64,000 nt of DNA. Origin: Paraglaciecola sp. T6c (GTDB taxonomy: Bacteria > Pseudomonadota > Gammaproteobacteria > Enterobacterales > Alteromonadaceae). Where the stretch lies: NCBI RefSeq assembly GCF_000014225.1, contig NC_008228.1, positions 4,030,001-4,094,000 of the forward strand, read 5' to 3'. Both the position numbers and the translations under genes were made by a program. Each line of letters begins with the position of its first letter. Within the stretch, counting starts at the first letter, position 1. Shown here piece by piece: positions 8,751 through 16,236 of the stretch. The notes beneath the pieces were generated by a model. The model was not told the origin of the DNA. It made no database searches and saw nothing but the letters and a program-made list of their open reading frames with translations.

Positions 8751-9502
8751 TATTCGTCGTAGCCTGGATTGGTGCGATCAAGTTTACGTAAAATGCCCGG
8801 CCAAGCTAGAGCACCACCTGCTGAGCGTGTCACTTGTTTTGCTTGCGCTCTGATACCCGCCAAAATTTGCTCTGGAATGGAAATAAGTTCTTGTCCTGAT
8901 GCTTGCGCTTGCAGCTGGATTTCACAAGAGCGTTGCAACAAGAACATCCCCAAAAATGCATCCGCGATAGAGTCTGCGCAGGTTAACAAGCCATGGTTAC
9001 GCAAAATCATAAAGTTGGTGTTGCCAAGGTCGGCCACCAATCGTTTTTTCTCCTCTGGGTTTAACGCAACCCCTTCATACTCGTGATAAGACATAGAGGA
9101 TAATGCAAATAAAGACTGTTGGCTCAGAGGCAGTAGCCCTTCCTTTTGAGTAGAGACTGCAATGCCGGCAGTCGTGTGCAAATGCATCACACACTGGGCA
9201 TCCTCGCGAGCTTCATGCACAGCACTGTGAATAACAAAACCGGCTGGGTTGATGTTGTAATCAGACGCCATCACCTTTTCGCCCTGTAAGTTAACTTTCA
9301 CTAAACTCGATGCGGTTACTTCGTCAAACATCATGCCGTATGGATTGATCAAAAAGTGATGCTCAGGCCCAGGCACTCGCGCTGATATATGGGTAAAGAC
9401 CAAATCATCCCAACCATAATGAGCGACCATACGGTATGCAGCCGCCAAGTCGACTCTGGCTTTCCATTCTTGTTCACTGACATGTTGCTTTACTGATGAC
9501 AT
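8750..9502 (-). CDS. Class II aldolase/adducin family protein
   Basis: This 250-residue protein belongs to the zinc-dependent aldolase/epimerase fold. Visible features are the N-terminal AAAYRMVAHYGWDDLVFTHISARV segment, the phosphate/substrate region HHFLINPYG, and metal ligands in MHLHTTAGIA (His107, His109) and ILRNHG. Family members include fuculose- and ribulose-phosphate aldolases, but many homologues of this subtype have no assigned substrate. It is the first gene of a two-gene unit with the alpha/beta hydrolase. It is divergent from the Crp/Fnr regulator gene with a 96-base spacer, which suggests local control by that regulator. Confidence 0.88.
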   Translation of the reverse strand: MSSVKQHVSEQEWKARVDLAAAYRMVAHYGWDDLVFTHISARVPGPEHHFLINPYGMMFDEVTASSLVKVNLQGEKVMASDYNINPAGFVIHSAVHEAREDAQCVMHLHTTAGIAVSTQKEGLLPLSQQSLFALSSMSYHEYEGVALNPEEKKRLVADLGNTNFMILRNHGLLTCADSIADAFLGMFLLQRSCEIQLQAQASGQELISIPEQILAGIRAQAKQVTRSAGGALAWPGILRKLDRTNPGYDE

Positions 9503-9561
9503 TTATTTACTTCTTTTCGATTGTTAAATTTGTGTTCACAACTTAATCTACCGATACCATT

Positions 9562-9582
9562 CAAACTGTCGCCTATACGACA
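9562..9582. promoter_or_regulatory. Candidate operator between aldolase and Crp/Fnr genes
   Basis: TGTCG-N6-CGACA (9567-9582) is an inverted repeat with the half-site spacing of Crp-family operators, although the half-sites are not the CRP consensus. The overlapping minus-strand sequence GCGACAGTTTG (9572 to 9562) matches 10 of 11 bases of the left part of the RegA-type box upstream of the nearby TonB receptor gene. Either the Crp/Fnr protein or the RegA-like regulator could bind here; both are inferences. Confidence 0.4.
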
Positions 9583-9598
9583 ATCAAAGATAAATCCC

Positions 9599-10291
9599 AT
9601 GTTATTAGACTCGATCAGGCCCATTCTTAGTCAAAGTTCTTGGTTCAAATCACTTCCTCAAGACGCGATTGAACAACTTGTCACTGCGGCAAAATTAAAG
9701 CGCCTAGACACAGGTCAATTGGTCTATCAAAAGCATGATTTAGGCGACGGCTTGTATTGCGTTATGTCAGGTAAGGTGCGTTTAAGCAATGTCACACTCG
9801 AAGGAAAGGAACTCATTTTAACCTGGATGCAACCCGGTAATTGGTTTGGGGAGATTTCACTGTTTGACGGATTGCCTCGGGCTCACGATGCTTATGCAGA
9901 TGAGCCCTGTGAGTTACTGAAAATATCGAGTCAGGATTTTAAAGCCTTGCTGATTGAGCGCCCCACGCTTTACCCACATTTCATGCGTTTGCTGTGTCAG
10001 CGCATTCGCACCACATTTTCGTTCATCGATGAAACCGGAAGCTTGTCTCTAAAAGGGAAATTATGCGGCCGCATTTTACTATTCGCTGAAGGTTTAGAGC
10101 ATCAAGCTCCTATCGAAAACGGCTCGAGCTTGTGCATTTCTCAAGAGTCTCTGGCCTTGATGCTGCACAGCTCAAGGCAAACGGTGAATAAGCTACTGCA
10201 AGAATTACAGCAGCAAGGCGTTATTAAAGTCCACTATGGGAAAATAACCATTGTGCAGCACACCATGCTTAAAACCCTTTGCCAGATTTAG
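9599..10291 (+). CDS. Crp/Fnr family transcriptional regulator
   Basis: With the ATG at 9599 the protein has 230 residues, the usual Crp/Fnr length. The open frame extends upstream to 9521, but that would place coding sequence over the divergent promoter region and adds a non-family N-terminus. The effector domain shows DGLYCVMSGKVRL and WFGEISLFDGLPRAHDAYA, resembling the cyclic-nucleotide phosphate-binding cassette. The C-terminal helix-turn-helix is ISQESLALMLHSSRQTVNKL. No FNR-type cysteine cluster is seen, so oxygen sensing through an iron-sulfur cluster is unlikely. It is divergent from the aldolase-hydrolase pair and upstream of the copper-type TonB receptor gene; which of these it controls is unknown. 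Confidence 0.88.
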   Translation: MLLDSIRPILSQSSWFKSLPQDAIEQLVTAAKLKRLDTGQLVYQKHDLGDGLYCVMSGKVRLSNVTLEGKELILTWMQPGNWFGEISLFDGLPRAHDAYADEPCELLKISSQDFKALLIERPTLYPHFMRLLCQRIRTTFSFIDETGSLSLKGKLCGRILLFAEGLEHQAPIENGSSLCISQESLALMLHSSRQTVNKLLQELQQQGVIKVHYGKITIVQHTMLKTLCQI

Positions 10292-10350
10292 CGCTTGCTA
10301 CACCCGCACTAAATACTTAACACCCATACGGTTGTGCAGACATGCTTGGT

Positions 10351-10365
10351 GCGACAATTTGTCGC
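10351..10365 (+). promoter_or_regulatory. Candidate RegA/PrrA/RegR-type box upstream of the TonB receptor gene
   Basis: GCGACAATTTGTCGC is a 15-bp perfect palindrome about an odd centre. It fits GCGNC-N5-GNCGC and agrees at 14 of 15 positions with the RegR-box consensus as I recall it (GNGRCRTTNNGNCGC). It sits immediately upstream of the -35 area. The predicted centre is about -44 relative to a start inferred from the -10 box at 10390-10395, a position typical for activators. A RegA-like regulator is encoded about 3.3 kb downstream. Confidence 0.6.
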
Positions 10366-10389
10366 GTTTTCAGCGCCTATCGCCCTTTA

Positions 10390-10395
10390 TATAAT
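10390..10395 (+). promoter_or_regulatory. -10 element of the TonB receptor promoter
   Basis: A perfect TATAAT lies 32 bases before the receptor ATG. The -35 region 17 bases upstream (around 10367-10372, TTTTCA) is a poor match to TTGACA, which fits a promoter that needs an activator. Confidence 0.5.
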
Positions 10396-10426
10396 GGTGC
10401 TCTAATCAAGTCATATAAGATAGATA

Positions 10427-12580
10427 ATGAAACCGTCATCTCCTCGCTCATCCTATATATGGTGTTTATCCCCCGTCGCTTTGGCCATCAGCAGTACTTT
10501 CTCTTTTGCAATACATGCTGAAGAGACCATTGAAATAGTCGAAATCAATGGTCATCAACAAAATAATGCGAGTCAACTAGGGTCAGTGGACGAATTGTTA
10601 AAGCGTCAAGGTGTCGATTTTTCTGCTGCAGGCGGCATGTCGAGCTTACCGGTTTTAAATGGCATGATGGGCGACAGGGTAAAAGTGTTAATTGATGGGG
10701 CTGATATTACCGCCTCTTGCGCTAATCACATGAATCCGCCTTTATCATATGTATCGGCCAACCAAGTTCAGGTACTGAATGTTGTTGCTGGGATAAGCCC
10801 TGTCAGCGCAGGTGGTGATAACATTGCCGGCGTTATTAGCGTCAATGAGATCGCTCCACTGTACTTGGAAGGTAACGATGTGCGTTGGCATTCAGGTTAC
10901 GGCTCAGTGCAATACAACAGTAATAATCAAGCAAAATCAATAGGGCTAGGGGCCCGTATGGCAAGCCAAAATTTTAGTCTTGATTACCAAGGGGCTTTTG
11001 AGGATGCAAAAAGTTACGAAGACGGTCATGGCAACACAGTATTGGACACGTTATACAGGGCACAAAACCACGCATTAACTGTCGCTGTAAAAGACGATAA
11101 ACAACAGCTCGCTGTTAAACTTAACCACCAGAATATCCCATTTCAGGGATTCCCTAATCAATTTATGGATATGACTGACAACAAGAGTTATGGCATGACT
11201 AGCTTGTATCGGCGTCAGCTTGATGAGGGAGATTTTGAAGTTCAAGTAAATTGGCACGGTGTTAAACATGAGATGGGATTTTTCAGTGATGAAAAAACGG
11301 GCATGATGCCCATGAAAACGTCGGCAGATGATTACAGTTATCGATTGAACTGGCAATTTATCACCAGCACAAACAATACCGTCAATTTTGGACATGAGTA
11401 TTTTGAGTATCATCTAGATGATTGGTGGCCTGCAGTTGAAGACTCTATGATGATGGGGCCAAACAATTACATCAATATTAATGACGGTAAGCGTCAGCGA
11501 ATAGCTGTTTTTGCTGAAACATCTCAGTCACTCAATACCAATTGGTGGCTATCTGCTGGTATACGCCTTGAGCAGGTAACGACCAATACCGGTGAGGTTC
11601 AGCCTTATACCAATGACACATTGATGGACATGAGCTCAATGCATATGTCAATGGAGCCCAGCATGTCTATCAGTGCGTTAAACAATAACGATGCTGCAGA
11701 TATTTATAACGCAATGAACAGAAAACGTAGCAATACGTTAATAGATGCGACGCTCAGCACGCGCTACTTATTTGATGCCAGCCAGCAACTAGAATTGGCT
11801 ATTGCCCGTAAAAGTCGAGCACCCAATTTATACGAACGTTACAGCTGGGGCGTCAGTACCATGGCGACCACAATGATAGGTTGGTTCGGTGACGGTAACG
11901 GTTATATAGGCAACCCCAACCTAGCACCAGAAACAGCTCGCACCTTGAGCGTTAACTATAGCGATTCGACAGTGGATAATGAATGGAAATTTAGTGCCAA
12001 TGCTTGGTATACGTCGGTAAAAGATTACATTGATGCTGAAATAGTGAGTTCCTTTAACCATGCCTCGTCCGGTGCTGGCAACAGGAATATTCTGCAATTC
12101 ACAAATTTAGATGCAACCCTGTATGGGGTTAAGTTGAATGGGTCAATTCAGTTCTTAGATTCTGAAAAATGGGGGCTATGGCAACTGAACGCTAATCTAT
12201 CCACCACTCGCGGCAAGAGGGATGACAACGAAGGTGACTTGTATCAAATAGTGCCACTTAAATCTGAATTGAAAGTCGAGCAAAAAATGGGGAACTGGCA
12301 AAATGCAATTGCATGGCAATGGGTAGCAAGTAAGAAAGATACAGATGAACGACGTTTAGAAAATAGCACCAAAAGCTATCATCTCATTAATGTGAGCAGC
12401 AAATTAACTTGGCAAGACGTTACCCTATCATTCGCAGTTAATAACTTATTTGACACTTACTATGCGTTACCTATGGGAGGTGTGAGCATCGCCGAGTATA
12501 AAATGGATAACAGCCAAGGCTTCAGCCAATTAGCGGGCGCGGGGCGGTCTGTTAATATTGGCCTGAGTTACGCGTTCTAG
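10427..12580 (+). CDS. TonB-dependent copper receptor, OprC/NosA-like
   Basis: This is an outer-membrane TonB-dependent receptor of 717 residues. It has a signal peptide (about 1-31), a TonB-box-like ETIEIVEI, a plug domain (VKVLIDGADI, AGGDNIAGVISV) and a 22-strand barrel ending in the aromatic pattern GLSYAF. The plug carries Cys98 and Met102 in SCANHMNPPLSY (CxxxM), and the barrel carries His281 and Met283 in VKHEMGFF (HxM). These are the ligand patterns described for the copper receptor OprC, and their 183-residue separation is almost that in OprC (180). Extra Met-rich stretches occur at about 340-343 and 400-413. Copper import is therefore the best call. The gene precedes a two-component pair by 35 bases on the same strand, suggesting one unit. 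Confidence 0.85.
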   Translation: MKPSSPRSSYIWCLSPVALAISSTFSFAIHAEETIEIVEINGHQQNNASQLGSVDELLKRQGVDFSAAGGMSSLPVLNGMMGDRVKVLIDGADITASCANHMNPPLSYVSANQVQVLNVVAGISPVSAGGDNIAGVISVNEIAPLYLEGNDVRWHSGYGSVQYNSNNQAKSIGLGARMASQNFSLDYQGAFEDAKSYEDGHGNTVLDTLYRAQNHALTVAVKDDKQQLAVKLNHQNIPFQGFPNQFMDMTDNKSYGMTSLYRRQLDEGDFEVQVNWHGVKHEMGFFSDEKTGMMPMKTSADDYSYRLNWQFITSTNNTVNFGHEYFEYHLDDWWPAVEDSMMMGPNNYININDGKRQRIAVFAETSQSLNTNWWLSAGIRLEQVTTNTGEVQPYTNDTLMDMSSMHMSMEPSMSISALNNNDAADIYNAMNRKRSNTLIDATLSTRYLFDASQQLELAIARKSRAPNLYERYSWGVSTMATTMIGWFGDGNGYIGNPNLAPETARTLSVNYSDSTVDNEWKFSANAWYTSVKDYIDAEIVSSFNHASSGAGNRNILQFTNLDATLYGVKLNGSIQFLDSEKWGLWQLNANLSTTRGKRDDNEGDLYQIVPLKSELKVEQKMGNWQNAIAWQWVASKKDTDERRLENSTKSYHLINVSSKLTWQDVTLSFAVNNLFDTYYALPMGGVSIAEYKMDNSQGFSQLAGAGRSVNIGLSYAF

Positions 12581-12615
12581 TATTCTTGTGCGCTTTAGTT
12601 AAGAGCAAATAGCAA

Positions 12616-13689
12616 ATGTTGTTACTGATGGCAATGGCGTGTAAACGTCAAATACGCCTAATCCCCTGGTTAATGCTGTGTTTGTTGATGTTGGAAGTCA
12701 TTAGCATTAATACCTTAATAGCGCTTAATGGTGCCGCAAGTAATCCATTCAACGCGATACTGCTGGTTCCATTAGTATTGGCCTTTATGTTACTCCCCTT
12801 AGCGCATGCAGGGAGCTTGTTAATATTGAGTATCATTGCGCAATTTGTTCAAGTGCTATTGCTACCCGAACACGTCCATCATCAAGGCATGATGCAAGAG
12901 CACTCATATGCCATGGTTGGAAGTTTTGTTTTAACCAGTTTACTTATTGCCATCGTAGTGTGTTACTTCCGTTATCAAATTGCGGATCGTGAACGTATCT
13001 TACAGAAACTACGAGAGCGCCAACTGCGAGACGAGCAACTACTGGCGATTGGAACCGCTGCAGCGCAATTAACACACGATGTAGCGACGCCAGCTCAATC
13101 TATACGTTTATTATTAGAAGAAGGCGCCGAGCAGCAACGTTCAACAGGATGGTTACATGCGTTAGAGCAACAATTCCAGCGTATCGAACAACAGTTGCGC
13201 AATTGGCGAGTGGTTGCCGATGATGTAAGAGAACAGCGGATGCATAGATACAAGTTGGATGAATTAACCGATTCATTACGTCAGCTAATGCAAATATCTA
13301 GGCCAGAAGCAGAAATCCAGTGGCAGTCACAACGCAATGATAAGCAGCAGTTTATATTGGCAGATCGAACGCTACTGCCAGCGCTTACAAGTGTCATCAT
13401 CAATGCATGTGAAGCGGCACTCAAAAGCCATAACCAGCGTGTATTGGTGAGCACTAACATAAGCAAAAGCGGTTGGCATTTGCAAATAGAGAACGAAGGG
13501 AGAGCCATGCCAGAGGAGGCTATCGCATCATTGGGCAGGCGGTTTTTCCCTAGTCACGAAGGCCACGGCATTGGTGCAGTTTTGACTAACGCGACCCTCG
13601 AAAAATTTGCAGGGAAAGTAAATTGGCAGTTCAAAAACGACACCATGATAACCACGATTTATTTGCCTTTGGACTATACGCATGCGTAG
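12616..13689 (+). CDS. RegB-like membrane histidine kinase with His/Met-rich loop
   Basis: The 357-residue sensor kinase has four predicted membrane helices (about 15-38, 46-63, 66-83, 101-118). A cytoplasmic H-box LTHDVATPAQSIRLL (His154), N-box INACEAA (Asn263) and G-box GHGIGAVL follow. Residues 39-45 read GAASNPF, nearly the GGxxNPF quinone-binding motif of RegB/PrrB. The loop at 84-100 contains HVHHQGMMQEH; by the positive-inside rule it faces the periplasm, so it could bind copper. It overlaps the response-regulator gene by 8 bases and lies 35 bases after the copper-type receptor gene. Redox and/or copper sensing is inference; the kinase identity is firm. The first Met was taken as start, with only a weak ribosome-binding site. 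Confidence 0.85.
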   Translation: MLLLMAMACKRQIRLIPWLMLCLLMLEVISINTLIALNGAASNPFNAILLVPLVLAFMLLPLAHAGSLLILSIIAQFVQVLLLPEHVHHQGMMQEHSYAMVGSFVLTSLLIAIVVCYFRYQIADRERILQKLRERQLRDEQLLAIGTAAAQLTHDVATPAQSIRLLLEEGAEQQRSTGWLHALEQQFQRIEQQLRNWRVVADDVREQRMHRYKLDELTDSLRQLMQISRPEAEIQWQSQRNDKQQFILADRTLLPALTSVIINACEAALKSHNQRVLVSTNISKSGWHLQIENEGRAMPEEAIASLGRRFFPSHEGHGIGAVLTNATLEKFAGKVNWQFKNDTMITTIYLPLDYTHA

Positions 13690-14209
13690 CCTAATACTGA
13701 TTGACGATGATGAGGCATTCTTAACCGTCATTAAGCGACGATTTCTGCAAACAGGCTTATTTACCGTCACCACTCACACCAGTGTTAGCGAAGCCTTACT
13801 GCAACCTGTTTCACCAACTCACGGAATATTACTCGATATGATGCTCGGCTCCGATTCAGGATTAGACGGCATCGAGGCATTAAAACGGCATTTTCATCCT
13901 ACCCATCTCATTATGCTTACTGGCTATGCCAGCATAGCGACTTCTGTGGAGGCCATGCGCCGTGGTGCAACTGACTACATTACCAAACCGATTAGCTTTC
14001 AAGAGCTTGTCCTGCGCTTCCAAGAAATCCCCGGTTCAAAGGAGCCTCCTCAAGCAAAACCTATGACGCCTGCTCAAGTTGAATGGGAACACATACAGCG
14101 CATTTTACTCAGCCACAATGGCAATATTAGTGTGACTGCCCATGCTCTGGGTATGCACAGAAGAACCTTACAACGAAAGTTGCAGAAATTTTCACCAAGC
14201 AAAAGTTAA
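13682..14209 (+). CDS. RegA/PrrA-like response regulator
   Basis: The 175-residue protein has a receiver domain with acidic pocket LIDDDEAF, phosphoacceptor Asp52 in GILLDMMLG, Thr80 and Lys102 in YITKPI. It ends in a Fis-type helix-turn-helix, VEWEHIQRILLSHNGNISVT followed by AHALGMHRRTLQRKL. This exactly follows the RegA/PrrA/ActR pattern, in which a short linker joins receiver and Fis-like domain and the WEHIQR and HRRTLQR segments are hallmarks. It overlaps its cognate kinase gene by 8 bases. RegA proteins control redox-linked genes such as oxidases and denitrification genes; here the nearest matching box lies before the copper-type TonB receptor gene. Confidence 0.9.
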   Translation: MRSLILIDDDEAFLTVIKRRFLQTGLFTVTTHTSVSEALLQPVSPTHGILLDMMLGSDSGLDGIEALKRHFHPTHLIMLTGYASIATSVEAMRRGATDYITKPISFQELVLRFQEIPGSKEPPQAKPMTPAQVEWEHIQRILLSHNGNISVTAHALGMHRRTLQRKLQKFSPSKS

Positions 14210-14582
14210 TACCAATATGGCGCGCTAAAACAATAAACGACAAATATAAAAATAATGCGATGCTAATGTGCATATGCTAATACGGATGAAACCAACTTCA
14301 TTGAATATGATTAGCCATGCGCCCGCTGAAATCCCAAATGAAATCCAATACTAAACAGCATGGCTTTAATCAAACACGCTTTTTTTAATATTCGAATGCC
14401 ACAAAAATATACATTTATGTCTAATATCATTCATGTTGCCGCCCGTTAAACTGGCTTGGATTGATACCCAAAGATATAAAATGCCTAAAGACACCCATGT
14501 AGCCACCTTTAAGTTACGCAAGCAAACACGTATGAAGCAACGATACTGATGAAGTAAGATCTAACAGGGACAGCTAAATAGC
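14210..14582. other. Intergenic region between the RegA-like gene and the barrel operon
   Basis: This 373-base stretch presumably holds the promoter of the next operon. I find no clear hairpin terminator after the response regulator, no RegA-type box and no small gene with a convincing start. Confidence 0.4.
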
Positions 14583-15599
14583 ATGAAAAATGTTTACTTG
14601 CAGAAACGAACGTTAATCGCCCTAAGCGCATGTTCATCAACTTTTTCTGTAAATGCAGTCCCCCTAAACAGCCAATGGCTAACAGAAAACAGCCGCTGGA
14701 CAATCGACGCTTCCGCGCAGGTAAATCGTAATACCGACACCCAAAAAAATGCACAAAGCTATGCGCTAGGAGTGGATTTTCACAAAGTATTTAGCGATGA
14801 CACTCACGATATCGGCACCCTTACCTTTCAACCTTACTTAGTAAAAATCAATAATGTAGGTCGCCCCCCATTTACGTTTGATGATGGAGATGACACGGAA
14901 CTGACCTGGCGAATTGCAAATTTTAACTACACCGCGTTAGCGCAAGGTAAATTCAATGTTCGGCTAGGACACTTTGAAATACCCTATGGCTTAGAGTATG
15001 CCGAAGACACCAATGGTACATTGAGACAAATGACGGCCAGTGATCGTGGCATAAAAGCAGATTGGGGTATTTCTTTTAATGGCATTTTACCCTACCTAGA
15101 ATATGAAGTGGCCTTTACGCGGGGCTCAGGGAACGAGATAAAAAGCACTGGCAACCCTCATGTAATTTCAGGTCGAATTGGTTCACCGAGCCAGCGTAAC
15201 CTGATCACTGGTATTTCGTGGTTCAAAGGTGACGTTCTGACCAGAGATGGCTTGGTAGAGCGAGAAAGATATGGTATTGACGTGTCGTACTTCTATTACC
15301 AGTGGCAGTTTATGCTTGAATCATCTTGGGGTGAAACACAAGACAATGACACACGTCATAGCTTTGCCGAGGTTGCCTGGATGAGCCCTCAAGAGCACTG
15401 GAAAAGTTACCTTCAATTGGTTTATCAAGATATTGACGTTGAACGAAGGAACGACTTTGCAAGCTATTGGATATTCGGTCTAAGATGGCAAAATAACGAT
15501 GGCTTCGATTTAAGTGCCCAGTTTAAACACGATCTCCATTCAGCGTCTACAATTGAGACAGCGCCAAATTTAAGCCTGCAAGTAAGGTATAGATTATAA
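14583..15599 (+). CDS. Outer-membrane beta-barrel (porin-like) protein, function unknown
   Basis: The 338-residue product begins with a signal peptide (MKNVYLQKRTLIALSACSST, cleavage near VNA at about 26). It continues with alternating hydrophobic/polar stretches rich in aromatic residues, typical of outer-membrane barrels, and ends in a terminal strand LQVRYRL. Segments such as FNVRLGHFEIPYGLEYAEDT resemble the phosphate-selective porin/alginate-porin-like barrels (inference). It is the first gene of a three-gene operon. Its stop overlaps the ATG of the periplasmic protein by one base (TAATG), so the products are likely made together. The substrate is unknown. Confidence 0.7.
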   Translation: MKNVYLQKRTLIALSACSSTFSVNAVPLNSQWLTENSRWTIDASAQVNRNTDTQKNAQSYALGVDFHKVFSDDTHDIGTLTFQPYLVKINNVGRPPFTFDDGDDTELTWRIANFNYTALAQGKFNVRLGHFEIPYGLEYAEDTNGTLRQMTASDRGIKADWGISFNGILPYLEYEVAFTRGSGNEIKSTGNPHVISGRIGSPSQRNLITGISWFKGDVLTRDGLVERERYGIDVSYFYYQWQFMLESSWGETQDNDTRHSFAEVAWMSPQEHWKSYLQLVYQDIDVERRNDFASYWIFGLRWQNNDGFDLSAQFKHDLHSASTIETAPNLSLQVRYRL

Positions 15600-16228
15600 T
15601 GAAGAACAAATACCCACGTTTCATCGCCCCCACCATACGCTTAGGTTTGCTCGTTTTAGCCTTAGTAGCACCAACCGCCTACGCGGCTTTTTGTTCGTTA
15701 CGAGACCCAATTTCAGCTATTCAAACCTTGTTCGATGAAGATAATCAATTTCGCTCCGTGGTCACCGATGTGACACACAAAGACAGAGAGCAACTTAAAC
15801 AATTACTGCCATTTACAATACATCAAAGTGAAGTGGCCAAGCACACCTTGTACGTCGTGTACGACGGCGAAATACCTCTGGGGTTCTTACAGGCTCGCTC
15901 TGAATGGGCGAAATGGGGACTGGTGGAAATTGCTTGGGCAATGAATCTAGATAGAAGTATAAAAGGGTTTTATTTTCAGCGTTGCCGAAGCCCCCAATGC
16001 AACGACACCGTTGTAGCAAGTATATCTGAGGCGTTGAAAGGAAAGCACTTTTCTGATTTAAAAAGCCTACTCAGTAACGATGGAAACGCCTTGTCTGCTG
16101 CTGGTGAAGCGGCCTTCCCTATTGCCCCTAATTTAGCCCTTCTGACCTTGCATTCAGCGTTAAAAACGCTGGCGATTACCGATATTAGTTGGCAGCACGA
16201 AATCCACAATATCACTCAGCGAGACTAA
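15599..16228 (+). CDS. Exported protein with FMN-binding-domain-like features
   Basis: The 209-residue protein has a signal sequence (about 1-29, ending TAYAA). The middle (LYVVYDGEIPLGFLQARSEW, then WGLVEIAWAMNLDRSIKGFYF) follows the pattern of periplasmic FMN_bind domains (gkhglIeyavgld..g.vkgv). However, the usual ETPGxG-like segment is replaced by QRCRSPQCND with two cysteines. FMN or redox binding is therefore only possible, not shown. It is tightly coupled to the upstream barrel gene (1-base overlap) and lies 8 bases before a GGDEF-EAL gene. It may be the periplasmic partner of either product. Confidence 0.5.
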   Translation: MKNKYPRFIAPTIRLGLLVLALVAPTAYAAFCSLRDPISAIQTLFDEDNQFRSVVTDVTHKDREQLKQLLPFTIHQSEVAKHTLYVVYDGEIPLGFLQARSEWAKWGLVEIAWAMNLDRSIKGFYFQRCRSPQCNDTVVASISEALKGKHFSDLKSLLSNDGNALSAAGEAAFPIAPNLALLTLHSALKTLAITDISWQHEIHNITQRD

Positions 16229-16236
16229 GGAAGTTA

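Noticed and set aside
9567-9582. A classical CRP site
   Set aside because: Spacing fits, but half-sites read TGTCG rather than TGTGA, so CRP itself is unlikely to bind well.
9521-9598. Longer N-terminus for the Crp/Fnr regulator
   Set aside because: It would cover the divergent control region, adds residues unlike the family, and the ATG at 9599 gives normal length.
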